Positions 33,790-44,870 of a stretch of DNA of 64,000 bases are shown piece after piece. The notes below the pieces were generated by a model. It worked only from the letters and a program-made list of their open reading frames with translations. It did no database searches and was not told where the DNA came from. How positions within the stretch are numbered: position 1 is the stretch's first letter; every line of letters begins with the position of its first letter. A program made the position numbers and the translations under genes. Origin of the DNA: Hysterangium stoloniferum (Eukaryota > Basidiomycota > Agaricomycetes > Hysterangiales > Hysterangiaceae); assembly GCA_015178975.1 (NCBI GenBank), contig WHVD01000086.1:248001-312000 (forward strand), written 5' to 3'.

Positions 33790-34462
33790 AACTTAATGAA
33801 TTACTCAAGACCCTGTATTGATCCCTCATTGACTGCTTACTTTACTTAACTATTTCCACATGCCCTGATATTTCTTATGCCAATCACCAATTGTCACAAT
33901 TCCTTGTCAGCTATCGCACACTATATTGGACTGCAATTATTTGTGTTGTTTACTATCTGAAAGGCACAAGGGGCCATAAACTGTGCCAGGTAGTTCAAAT
34001 AGTATCAAACTCATGGGACATACAGATTCCAATTGGGCCGATTGTCTTGACACCTGGCACAGCATTAGTAGTTGTGCTTTTACTCTAGGCTCTAATGTTA
34101 TCTCATTGGCCATGAAGAAGCAGAAGACTGTCACTTCTTCATCATGTGAGGCCAAATACATTGCCACTTTTGAGACCATCAAGGAGGGTAGCTGGCTCTT
34201 GGTATGATTCATAGGGATTGATTTTCCTTCCTCTGAGTCCACAACTATCCTTTGTGATAACAATGCCACTATTACTTTATCTGAGGACCCCCTTTTTCAC
34301 TCCAACGTCAAACATATTGACATTAAATACTTCCTTCATGGTGTCCATGCCAGGGACTTTTCCTTACATTATGTCAACACTGCAAATAATCTTGCTGATA
34401 TATTCACCAAAGCACTGGAGCCATCAAAGTTCCTTTATCTTTGCAATGTCCTGGGGCTTAGA
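33790..34462 (+). pseudogene. Copia RT/RNase H relic
   Basis: Translated blocks: a degenerate PDIS...QLSQFL region, then SIKLMGHTDSNWADCLDT, MKKQKTVTSSSCEAKYIA, and after a frameshift KHIDIKYFLHGVHARDF and NNLADIFTKALEPSKFLYLC. This is the same domain as at 3-761 but with several stops and shifts. It is followed by its own 3' LTR. Confidence 0.85.
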
Positions 34463-34507
34463 TAACAGGACTTCCATGTGAGGAGGCAATTCTACAGTAA
34501 GGAGGAA

Positions 34508-35120
34508 TGTTGGATGACACTGTAGAAACCCCATTACCATATACAGATGAACAATAATATACAGGGTAAAGGGACCATACTGAAAGGCTGTTGTTATCAG
34601 CCTCACTCGGTCGACACAGACAGGACTAAGTTTTCTTTATTTTAATAGCAGTATGATACAAGATGAATGTGAGGCTCCCTAGGGAAGAGTGGGAAAGGAT
34701 TTTATGGTCAAAAAGATTTCCCTCTTATCACTGTGGAATGTATACTTATATCTGTTTGGAACAATAAGATTGTGGTAATAAAAGGTGTCTGAAGACAAGG
34801 AAGATGTAGCAGGAAAAGGAAAACAATGGTCGATGGGAGAACAATGGTCAAGGGTAATTGAGTGGCGGCACAAGGAATGCTTGAGTAGCCGAACAAAGGG
34901 AGTAATTGGGAATGGTGGCATATGTGGTAAGGTGGCCAGGCTTACACATACATATCTTATTGTCCTTTCTTGTTTCATAATTTTCCTTGTTTCATATTCC
35001 TTTTGTTCATACCACCCATTAATCACTTTTGGTATATGAATAGTAGCTAGAGCATCTTTATACTTAAGTCCATTATACTACTACGAGACTGAGTTTATTA
35101 TTAGGTCTTGCTTTCTAACA
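34508..35120 (+). repeat. 3' LTR of the copia relic, interrupted by a 366-bp element
   Basis: Starts TGTTGGATGACAC after the purine tract AAGGAGGAA and ends GCTTTCTAACA. Own length is about 242 bp once the insertion and one TSD copy are removed. The left partner is not in the window. Confidence 0.7.
34581..34946. mobile_element. 366-bp LTR-type insertion K1, TSD CATAC
   Basis: Starts TGAAAGGCTG and ends CAGGCTTACA. The TSD CATAC is perfect at 34576-34580 and 34947-34951. It is a homolog of 37603-37970; both carry ATCAGCCTCACTCGGTC near the left end and GTGGTAAG..GGCCAGG near the right. Confidence 0.88.
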
Positions 35121-35970
35121 TCTGTTACCTCCTTATACACATGTTACTCCGAGCCACAGTAGGCTCATTGGGATTCCCGCTTCCAAGTTTTCTTTGCGTT
35201 TTTTGGTGACCGCTAGGCTACAGGGAAGCTTTCTCAGGTCAGCGCACTTTGTTTAGAGTCGAAGGGCGTGAGTGTAAAAATAGAGTGTTCGTCACGCGCA
35301 TAAGTATAATTTCGTTCTACGAGCATCAGCGTTTCTACAACTTAGGGCTGAAGGTCCTTAATAGTGCTCATTTCCCGCAGCTTTCTTGGCAAGAACTGTG
35401 GTAGGCTGTTCCTGTCGCCCCTGCCGCCTTTGGTCGCCGGTTTGAAATAGCTATCAACTTACAGATTTCATCCCCATTGCTGAAAGGGTGAAAGTTTGAA
35501 GCGTTGAAGAAAAAATTCTCAATCTCGAAATATCAGTAAAATCGATGGAAAGTAAACTACAGAATGTTTGAGTGTTTGGACGTGCGTTGGGGGTTTCATC
35601 AATTCGGAAGAATGCTCTAGGCCCTTTTCCAAATTATATAAAAATTTGGGGGCATGCTCAATGCCTAAATAGGCGTGAGAGTTGGAATTGTTCTTTCCCT
35701 CAGTGACGGGGGACAAATGGTTTCGCCCTACATGTCGAAAGCAGCGAAGAGGCTCTGCAACTGGAAGAAGTCTTGTGAGCCCTCTGCAATGTTTTTTTAT
35801 GTAGCCGAGGGTATCAATTTTATTAACCTGTTGAAATATTAGACAAAATGCCTAATAGTCATATCGTCAGGCAGAACGGCCGAGATTCCCTAGACCGTGG
35901 AGAAATCCCGGGAGTGTAAATTCTGCAACCTGGTATTGGACCTGGTGCCGTTAATCTTGCTTTAGCCAAT
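35121..35970. other. Intergenic upstream of the first secreted-protein gene
   Basis: No gene recognised. From about 35860 the sequence is shared with the region before the second copy (near 39330). Confidence 0.5.
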
Positions 35971-35979
35971 CTATAAAGG
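35966..35979 (+). promoter_or_regulatory. CCAAT and TATA boxes of secreted-protein gene 1
   Basis: CCAAT at 35966-35970 and TATAAAGG at 35972-35979, 63 bp before the ATG; the TATAAAGGAGAA block is conserved before gene 2. Confidence 0.65.
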
Positions 35980-36034
35980 AGAACAGATACGCGATTGAGC
36001 CCTCAACTAGAAATCGAACCTCCCAGCTCCTGCC

Positions 36035-36264
36035 ATGAAATCATTTAAAGCCTTCATTTTTCTTGCCATTGCCTTCATTGTCACACAGACTACTGCCACT
36101 GCAATTCCACAGCCGGACGAAACCGAGCTCCATAGGGCGCCGTGTCGCATTACATGCACATCAGACCAATATATTTGCTGGTTCGGGCCCTGTTGCACAT
36201 GTTGCAGTAAGCGCATATGCATATAAGATGAATTCGAAGACCAATTAACCTTTCCACAGATTGA
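36035..36264 (+). CDS. Small secreted cysteine-rich protein 1, 58 aa precursor
   Basis: Exons 36035-36206 and 36260-36264 are joined across a 53-bp intron (GTAAGC donor, CTTTCCACAG acceptor). Residues 1-24 form a clear signal peptide (KAFIFLAIAFIVTQTTATA), cleavage likely before IPQP. The mature part is about 34 aa with seven Cys: C-x3-C-x6-C-x4-CC-x-CC, ending Cys-Cys-Asn-stop. The CWFG motif is shared with gene 2 at 39468. Reading through the intron would give a different 63-aa tail; the spliced end is preferred because both copies then end alike. It is an extracellular peptide held by disulfides. Role unknown; such peptides in fungi serve as defence, signalling or plant-interaction factors, and nothing here decides which. 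Confidence 0.8.
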
Positions 36265-36599
36265 ATGCCATGAAGTCCAGAAAGGGGAGGGTAGGGAAGG
36301 AAAGAGGAGGGTTTCTGCCTTCGGTTACGGGAGGCGAATAAGTGTGAACGATGCAAGAGTGCATAAAGCCGCACAGCGGGAAAAGTGGCTCTCAGGTTTG
36401 GCAGACCATGGGGCAAATTCTCTAGCTTTTCTTCCAACCTCTGTGTGACATCCTCTAAAGTGTATTGTGTTTATAGCCGCGGATATAATCCAATGTGGAT
36501 GTTATACTAAACTCTCGAAGGAATGTTAGCCAAATTCCACATATCCATTGCAAATAATATGAATATTTTCATTTAAATACCCACAGCACATGTAGCTAG

Positions 36600-36836
36600 T
36601 GTTGGAATAATGGATTATATGAGCATGCACAATGTGCTACACCAGTTAAGCCATCCCATTGTTGTTAGCTTGTCCCTTTGTTTTATTGTTCTTTTGTTCC
36701 ACCTTTATGTTGTGTCACAAATATATATTGTTCCTTTTAGTTAAATAGAGCAGCTACATGATTGTATCTACATGCGTTTGCAACAGAGTTGGCAAATTTC
36801 TTGCTTACCTGCGATCCCCTGCCTGTAATTCTAACA
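36600..36836 (+). mobile_element. Solo copia LTR (237 bp), TSD GCTAG
   Basis: Starts TGTTGGAATAATGG, ends AATTCTAACA. The TSD GCTAG is perfect at 36595-36599 and 36837-36841. The duplicated locus near 40345 carries the uninterrupted site. Confidence 0.9.
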
Positions 36837-36899
36837 GCTAGTTCTCTGCACATCTCATATATATTGTATTTCGTTGGGCTGGTACCTAGAACAGCTGAA

Positions 36900-37602
36900 T
36901 ATTACCGCGAGGAAGACATATGGATGCTTAATTGAGGAGTAGTTGGAGAGTAAACACAGATTTGGGTAGTTCTGATGATTTAGTACAGTATTCGAGCCTC
37001 CATCCTAAACCCTACACTAGGACCCTAGCTAGCAGTAAAGCTGAACTGTACTACTCGGCGGTTTTTTCCTGACTGCACGGTGCTCAGTGGTTAGTGGAGA
37101 AGAAATAGAAATCTTGACTTTCGTATCCTCAACCTGTGCTATGACTGATATCCATCAAATATACAAGGCACACTGCTTGTTGACGAGTTGAAAGCTTTTG
37201 ACCAAACTAGTCGGGAAAATAAATATCACCGTTAAGGTGCAAACTCCTGCCCGACTTTCTTCTTCAAACATTTCTCTTATTGTCTCAGTACGCTGACTCT
37301 GCCGAAATAAATAACGCTCATTGTTGGAGTACTCGGAGCATTTGTGGACTCGTGCCACGCTCCGTACCAATAGTTTGATGTATCTCAGGATGATCCAGCC
37401 AGGGCCTCACTTCCACTGACAGGACAGTATTTGAATGCCATTTCTGTTTTTCGGTTATTGTAGCGATACCGGGTGCTGTGAGACTTTGCCAAGGATACAA
37501 TTATTATGCCAAAGATTTGCGTTCTTTCCTCTGATTTTTAGTTGTGCTGTGGAGGTGGCCAGGTTGACTTGTTGTAGGTACAGTGATGTATCACAGAAAT
37601 GG
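36900..37602. other. Intergenic, no feature recognised
   Basis: Short minus ORFs at 37155 and 37318 show no motif. No repeat seen before 37603. Confidence 0.4.
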
Positions 37603-37970
37603 TGTAAGGCTGTCGGTATCAGCCTCACTCGGTCAACACGGACAGGACTAAGTTTTCTTTATTTTTACATCTCAGTAGGATACAAGGTGAATGCGAGGTT
37701 TCCTAGGGAAGAGTGGGGAAAGGATTAATGGTCAAGGAGATGATCTTCTATCACTATAGGATATGGGGTTTTATATAGAGTCAAGGAGATGAGAAGAGAT
37801 TCGAGATCCTGATCTGGTTCCACCAGGCATATGTGTCACTAGGGGAATGCTGTTGATCGAGCCCAATATCGGGTTGGGACTCGGTGACACGGGCAATTGG
37901 TAAGTCGGCCAGGGGTGGCCAGTGGTCAATGATGCGGCTCTGCATGTGTGGTAAGTCGGCCAGGATTACA
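37603..37970. mobile_element. 368-bp LTR-type insertion K2, TSD AATGG
   Basis: Starts TGTAAGGCTG and ends CAGGATTACA. The TSD AATGG is perfect at 37598-37602 and 37971-37975. Second copy of the family at 34581-34946. Confidence 0.9.
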
Positions 37971-37975
37971 AATGG

Positions 37976-39405
37976 ATACAATAAGGGTCTTATGAAAAGG
38001 AGAGTGCATGCCCTTCTATTTATACAACAAATATCCGTGGACGGTTGCAGTTGCTCTGTTCGGTATACGTCCGGCATCATTTTGACTTTCTCAGTGATGC
38101 CCATCCACGTAACTTTGGGGTCCTCATTAATTTGTTGCTTGCTGTTTAAGCTCTTTAGAGAAACCTTTACTTATTAAAATTTGGGGATTGACTTTTGCTA
38201 TGTTATTATTTTTTACGAAGAATGTAGAACTGTTGTAATTAGTCCTCAGAGCCTAAGGAAATGACTGGAAACGGTCTAAGTGTATTCCTGTGAGCAGAAG
38301 TCCACAAGATGAGATGGATCAGACGGTTATGTCATTGGCCTTAATTGGTAATACATTAAAAGAAAAACTGCCAACTCACCGATCCGTGCGTATCACCGGT
38401 TGAGACAATTCAGTGTGTCAGGCGAGTTTTAAGGCAATATCGCCTCTGCCTGCGATCTCTTCAATGCTGAGAGCTGGCAGTTTGTTCCACAGGAGAAAAA
38501 TTTGAACGGCGTCCGCCCACCAGCAAGGGGATGTCGGGATTGTGTTGCCCCTTCTTATATATCTGGGTACCTGATCTATATATAGATATTTAAGATATAT
38601 AAAATTTTTCACGCAATTTCCTCGCATTTGGACATCCTTGAAATAACTTCATACGTTCCATAAAATTTGGAGGATACTCCGCCGGATCGTAGTTTTAGGG
38701 GCTAATGTGGCTGGGAACAATCACTATATCAGGAAAGTGGGAAGATCAGTAAGTATGCCGTCTATATTGTCTAGAGCCATCTAGGAGAGCTAGCGCTAGC
38801 TCGGCTAGAGACGGCTAGACACCCTACTTTCGCGAGATCCCTATTTACCAGTCAGTATAAAAGCTTACTATAGATCTAGGGAGTCTAGGAAGGCTAGGGA
38901 GTCTATATAGTGGGTGTAGACATTCCCAAATCCCGATGCAAAATGACTGCAGAACCCTCTAGGAGTGGTATTGTAATCCTGGTGCCCCCAGTCTTACGCA
39001 CGGACCCTTTAGTTTTACATTCTCGTTTCAATCAACACGTGATTACATATTAGATCTTACCGTACGCTGCACTTGCCTGTATCTTGTTCTGCTCTGGACA
39101 ATACACCGTGATCATGTCAACTTGTGTGACCGAGTGATCCCAATTGACGACGGGATTACAGGTATAAATATTTCGGGAGCAGGCAAAAAGCTTTCAAAAT
39201 GGAAGCCATCTTTTGAGGACTGCGCAATGTTTTGGTGTACCGAAAACGTTATCAATCTGTTGAAAAAAAAAAAAATAACAGTCACACTCCAGCAGCATGC
39301 TTAAAGATTTCTTAGGGGGCCGGTGGATGGCGAGAGGACGGCGGGAGTGTGAATTTTTTCAACTTGGCATTGGACCTGGTGCCACTAATCATCCCCTAGC
39401 CAACA
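37976..39405. other. Intergenic with a CTAG-dense palindromic stretch
   Basis: 38760-38925 contains at least ten CTAG tetramers and the 16-bp perfect palindrome GAGCTAGCGCTAGCTC near 38798. Otherwise no gene is recognised. ORFs at 38418 (minus) and 39122 (plus) lack motifs. Confidence 0.45.
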
Positions 39406-39413
39406 TATAAAGG
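39406..39413 (+). promoter_or_regulatory. TATA box of secreted-protein gene 2
   Basis: TATAAAGG 62 bp before the ATG, in a block conserved with gene 1 (GGACCTGGTGCC, TATAAAGGAGAA, GATTGAGCCCTCAA). Confidence 0.65.
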
Positions 39414-39467
39414 AGAATGGATACAGGATTGAGCCCTCAAACACAATCGAGACAACCTGCTCTTGCA

Positions 39468-39687
39468 ATGATATCATTCAGAGTTCTCATTTTCCTATCC
39501 ATTGCCTTCATTGTCACGCAAACCACTGCAACGGCAATTCCACAGCCCGGAAGAAATGTTTCTCCGTGCCCCTCAGATTGCGGACTAGGGCAAGACATTT
39601 GCTGGTTTGGTGATGATTGCCAGTGCTGCAGTAGGCCCAATGCATATATGATAAATCCGAACTCCAATTAACATTTCCACAGATTGA
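39468..39687 (+). CDS. Small secreted cysteine-rich protein 2, 55 aa precursor
   Basis: Exons 39468-39630 and 39683-39687, with a 52-bp intron (GTAGGC donor, TTTCCACAG acceptor) at the same place and phase as in gene 1. An upstream in-frame ATG at 39417 exists, but the one at 39468 directly starts the signal peptide (VLIFLSIAFIVTQTTATA) and matches gene 1. The mature peptide has six Cys: C-x3-C-x6-C-x5-C-x-CC then Asn-stop, with CWFG conserved. It lacks one Cys of gene 1 (the CC before T/Q becomes DC). It is a direct duplicate 3.4 kb downstream of gene 1, including promoter and about 700 bp of 3' flank. Function unknown. Confidence 0.8.
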
Positions 39688-39689
39688 GT

Positions 39690-40410
39690 GCAATGAAGAC
39701 CGGAAGGAGGGGGAGTAAGGAAAGGAAGCAGAGACTCTCCCCAGTAAAGTGGAATAGTTGGGTAGGGCAATGTTATATGGGGCTACCACATTTGTACTGT
39801 CACTTCGTTATAATATATCCCCACCCCTGCCAAAACAGTATCATCATAGTTAAATTGATGATGAGAAGGAAGGCTAGGTGCGCGTTCCAACCCATACAGA
39901 AGTGCATCGCATGTCCCCTGAAAATCATCAAGCAATTTGCATGTGCTCGCACGGTCCATATCCCTGAATTTGGCTACGAGGAGCGAATAACTGCGAACAA
40001 TGTAAGACCACCCATAGCCGCACAGAGGGAAAAGTGGTCGCCAGGTTTGGCAAATTATGCCACAAATTCTCTGGTGTCTCTTTCAAATGTACATGTGATA
40101 TCCCCGGCACTATAGTGTGCATATAGCCGCAGATCCGGCTCAATGTGGATGTTACACATCAGGAAGGCAGGACCCGGGAAGCTCGTAGAGAAAGTCCCAG
40201 GGGCCTTATGGGCGTTGAATGCTTACCTTTTAAAGCTTAGGTTACTACATGCTTTACTCCAAAGCTCCCAAAGCAATTTTGGCGAAATTCCATGTATCAT
40301 TTACGTGTAATACAAATACTGTCATTTCATTATCCGCAGCACATATGTAGCTAATTTTTGAATACCTACGACATATAATACCTCGCTGGACTAGTACCTA
40401 GATCAGCTGA
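39690..40410. other. 3' flank of secreted-protein gene 2, duplicated from gene 1
   Basis: Matches 36265-36900 in blocks (GCGAATAA, AGCCGCACAG, GGGAAAAGTGG, CAATGTGGATGTTA). It has about 200 bp extra near 39750-39950 and no solo LTR, showing the empty site around 40345. Confidence 0.7.
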
Positions 40411-40689
40411 GGTACTAGGCCAGCAGAAAATAGCTGGGGTGTCGGAATTCGAGAGTCATGAACAACATTAAATTCCGAGACAACACAATTAAGTGGCACA
40501 GGTATTTTTAGCTACACAAAAAATCGCAATCCCTTTGTGCCACTCCATTGTTTGTATCACTCTTATTATTCCTCCTATAAGCTGGAGGCATCCTAGGATT
40601 TTTGGAGTTGGAAAACCTTCAGAAAATCTTGCTATTTGGCCAAATTTTCTAAGGATTTTTTGAACAAAAAACTGTTTGAAAATCTTAAG

Positions 40690-42480
40690 TTTTAGTAGGT
40701 TTTTCTGAGGACAAAAATTGGTACTAAAGAACCAATTGAAGTTTTGACAAATAATACAAATCTCAAATATTTTGCCACAACTCAAATTCTATCCTGATGA
40801 CAAGCTCAATGGGTGTTAAGATCTTAGCAAGGGGGTAAAGGGGCTTCTATGTCAGGGGCTGACAATAGATATCATACTAGTCAGGAGGTCCAACTCTACA
40901 AAACAGGTGGAGCTTGGTTTTAATGTATGTGTTTGCCCTCATATGAACTGTTAAGGTGCTCTGGTATTTCAAACAGAGCAGATAGTATGATGAAGACTAA
41001 AGACAGCACTTAGCTCAATCAACTGGAGGGCTGAAATACTAAGAGGTGTGGGGTAGAGGGTAGTGGCTTGCTGATGACATCTTTGAGGGTATTGGAGAGG
41101 GAGTAAAGTGGCTGAAGACTAAATGGGGGTAATCTAAGTATATTAGAACTGAAGAATAGTAGCATACATGGTAGGAACTTTATACAAAGGTGTAACAGAT
41201 GAACAGAGGTCCAATCAAGGAAGTGAGAAGCAGTGACAGGTCAAGGAAGCATGGAAAGGGTTAAGGATCAAACTGAAAATGAATACAATGTAATTAAAGT
41301 ATGTATACTAAAAGGTATGAGGTAGCAAAGTATGGTTTACACATTGAGCAGGTGATGGGAGGGTATTGGGATGGAGATGGAATGGAATGGTGAAAGGAGA
41401 AAGCTACAGTAAACCAAGTGTCAGGGCACCATTGGCAGTGACATCATGGTCAAGGGTGCTGATAGTGGGATGTTGGAGGGTGAGGAGGGTAAAGCAAGCT
41501 TGTGGGGGGCTGAATGACAGAGATCCTAACAATGGGCAGAATATTTATCAACTTTTAATTTGGTTATTCAATTTAGGTCAGGAAAGTTAAATTTGAAAAC
41601 AGATATTCTTTCAAGAAGAAATGATGTTTATCCAAATAAATGAACCTGATTATTTGAAAAAGAATCTGACTAATCTTCAACCAATTTACACAAATGAACA
41701 AATTGATGCTTTCCTGTGCACAACATATTATTTTCCTATAGCAGCAAAAGTAACATTGATTATGGATATCTACCAATGATTAAAAAACATATTAAAAACC
41801 CAAAAAGAAGATCAATTTCTCTCAATAAAATATGAGAAATTTCCAACAATGTCAACAAGATGAACAAGGATTTTTATGTTTTCAAAATAAGATCTATGTT
41901 CCTGATTCTCAAAATATTTGACTCTCTATTCTTCAATTAAGACATGATCATATTACAGCAGGACATTTTGGACAAACAAAAACCTAACAAACCATACATC
42001 CAGACCTTTATTGGCCTTGACTTCAACAAGGTGTTCAAGAATTCATTCAGTCATGTGTAACATGTATGAAATAAAAACCTCCATGCCATCATCCCATTGG
42101 CTTACTCAAACAACTTCTGATTCCTTTTCAACCATGGCATTCAATTTTGATGGATTTTCTCAAACAATTACTGACCTTTACCAGTTATGATGTGATACTC
42201 ATACAGTAATTGTGGAACAATTATCAAAACAAGCAATATTTATTCCAACTTATAATACAATCAATACTTCCAAACTTGCTCAACTTCTTGCATTACACAT
42301 TTTCTCAAAATATGGAGTTCCAAGTCATGTCACTTCCAATAGAGGATCTGAATTTGTGTTGGATTTTTTCTGATCTCTTGGAACAGCAGGTGACATGAAG
42401 GTACATTTTACTTCAGGATATAATCCAGAAGGAGATGGCCAAACAGAAAGAGTAAATCAAACTCTCTAATAATATCTACA
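40690..42480 (+). pseudogene. Ty3/gypsy pol relic (RNase H to integrase)
   Basis: With the LTR at 40814-41531 removed, frames read GTKEPIEVLTNNTNLKYFA, then QAQWAEYLSTFNLVIQFRSG, FIPTYNTINTSKLAQLLALH, IFSKYGVPSHVTSNRGSEF and FTSGYNPEGDGQTERVNQTL. These are the end of RNase H, its link to integrase, and the integrase core with its second Asp region and final Glu (DGQTE). Many stops and shifts. It is cut off at 42485 by the Tc1 element. Confidence 0.8.
40814..41531 (-). mobile_element. Solo LTR (718 bp), TSD ATGGG, inside the gypsy relic
   Basis: On the plus strand it starts TGTTAAGATC and ends GATCCTAACA. The TSD ATGGG is perfect at 40809-40813 and 41532-41536. Minus orientation follows from a TTTGTATAAAG TATA region and the degenerate R/U5 motif at 40908-40945. 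Confidence 0.93.
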
Positions 42481-43517
42481 ATATACAGTGAGGGACAAAA
42501 CCCTTCCAATGATTTCTAGTTGTGCAAAGATTCTTGAATAACTCAAGAACCACTGTAGCTACAGACCTAAGTTTTGGGGAGTGGTTAGGTCTATATGTTG
42601 TCTATTTACCCTTAAAGTATTATTACATAAGCATCAGTATCTCCCACACTATTAAATAAAATACTAATTAAACTGCATTGGAAGGGTTTTGTCCCTGTCA
42701 CATGATTAACATATAACCATATTGTTTATATGCAAATAAGTGCAAATAAAAATCATCTGACCTGTCAAAATTATATATATATACATATGTTTACTTTCCA
42801 ATCCAAAAACATCCCCATAGCTCAACATTCTACACCATGAAGGCTCTTACTCCTCCTCAGCTTAGCCATATTCTCATTTTTCTCAATAAGGGCAAGTCTG
42901 CTCCTCAGATCTCTGAAATCACTGGCCAGGATCTGTCCACTATATCCAGAATGCATTCTACCCATTGCTCATCACTTGCCAACTCATCTGGTGGCTGTTT
43001 ATGCAAGCTTTCCTCCTCAGATATTCATTATTCTATTCAACAAATCACTTCTCAAAAGGCTGAAAATGCCACTGAGGTCACCAAACCATTCAAGATATGA
43101 CTGGAGAGTCTATTTCAGTTAGAACTGTTCATAGGGCATTCAAGAAGGGTGAAATGAGGGCTATGGTGAAGAGAAAAAGGCCTTTACTCAATAAGAGGTA
43201 TAGGAAGGCAAGGATGGACTTTACTCTGGCACACAAGGACTGGACTGTGGATGATTGGAAGAGGGTTGTTTGGTCAGATGAGACAAAAATCAATTGTTTG
43301 GGGTCATATGGGAGGAATTAGATGTGGAAAATGGCAGGAGAGGGGCTCAGTGGTAGGCTGGCCAAGGGCATGGTCAGGTTTGGGGGAGGAAATCTGATGT
43401 TGTGGAGCTGTATGTTGTGGGAAGGCCCAGGATATTCCACCAAGATTAATGGGAGAATGGATGCTGACCTTTATGGTAGCATTTTGGAAGATGAACTTCA
43501 AGCAACTGTGGAGTATT

Positions 43518-44870
43518 TGTAATGTATTCAGGGGATTCTCTTAGATAGCTCAATATATGCTATAGTGTCACAGAGCTTCAACAATAAAACAAGCAAAGGT
43601 CCAGTAATTTAAATACTGATAGATTAATGAGCTGCGCTATGAAGCTTAAACAACTCAAATCAATGCTTATTTTGATTATTGAAAGGTTCAATAGAACTGT
43701 GTTTGACTCTTTTAGCAAATACAAGAACTATTCCTTGAGAATAGGGGCTGGAAGCTGAATATATGCGCAGTAACTTGGCAGAGACTTGATATAAGAGCTT
43801 CGGATTCTTGTATGCTTATTTGTAACTATTAATAGTTATTTAACAAGGTGTTAAATAATTTATTAATAGAGAAAATAAATTGTATTGGATTATCTGAGTG
43901 CTTGTACTTGATTAATTCCATAAACTTAGGGCTGGGCCTTGAGTAATCTAGTATTGGCAGGGATTTCAGTAAGGATACTTAGATACTTATTAGGTTTATT
44001 ATCTAATTAATAAGCCTAAAGGGTAGCTGTGAGGCTGGGGAACTTAGATGATTAGCTAAGTTCAAGAGTTGCTGACAAAGATTCAAGATGCTGCAAGTGT
44101 AGGTGCTTGCAGTGAGTGTATCAGACTAAGGCTATTATTGTCCTTAGGATGATTAGATAAGCTTCTGAGCTGTGCAGTAAAATGTGTGAGAGATAAGATT
44201 TTATTGGAAACTTGGCCCTCCTTATATACATTTTGACAACTCAATGATTAGCTAACTATTTAGTTTATGAGGTCATTAGTGAGATCATAATGACCTCATA
44301 TTCTACTCATTATTTACCCTTTGTTTAACATGTGATTCCCTTCTCTGAGACAAGGGTTCTAACTTCTTGCTTGAACATGAAGGTTCAAGGCCGCGGTCCC
44401 GGGACGGAAGCAAACGATGAGTCGGCGGAACCTAATAATGACTTGGGTAGTCACGTTCGTGACTTGTGTGACTCGGGTAGTCACAATCGTGACTTGTGTG
44501 ACTCGAGTAGTCACATTCGTGACTTGTGTGACTCGGGTAGTCACATTCGTGACTCGTGTGACATCCCGACACTGGAGGCTTATGTAATAGGTCACATGAC
44601 TCCAAAAATGCGCAAACTAGGCTGCACAAGGTGCCGAAAGGTAATAACTAAGTAAATAAAATATAAATAATTAGTTAGAAATTATAATAAATTAACTAAG
44701 ATATAATAGCATAATATGAGTTCATATATGCTATTATTTATGCGAAGTTAAAAGGAATAAGGCCTATTTTTCACAATAAAAATAATAAAAATACAATAGA
44801 AATTCGAGAAAATATTAAATAATTCAAAGAAAATTAAGAGAATATTATGAGATAATGTTGATACATCACA
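43518..44870 (+). mobile_element. Long LTR-like element (1353 bp) in the transposase, TSD GTATT
   Basis: Starts TGTAATGTATTC and ends GATACATCACA. The TSD GTATT is perfect at 43513-43517 and 44871-44875. It is a homolog of 28149-30173. No coding capacity. Could be a solo LTR or a short non-autonomous element. Confidence 0.9.
44440..44565 (+). repeat. 30-bp tandem repeat, about four units
   Basis: Units contain GTAGTCAC, TTCGTGACTTGTGTGACTCG. Each unit also has the imperfect inverted pair GTCAC/GTGAC. Confidence 0.85.
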
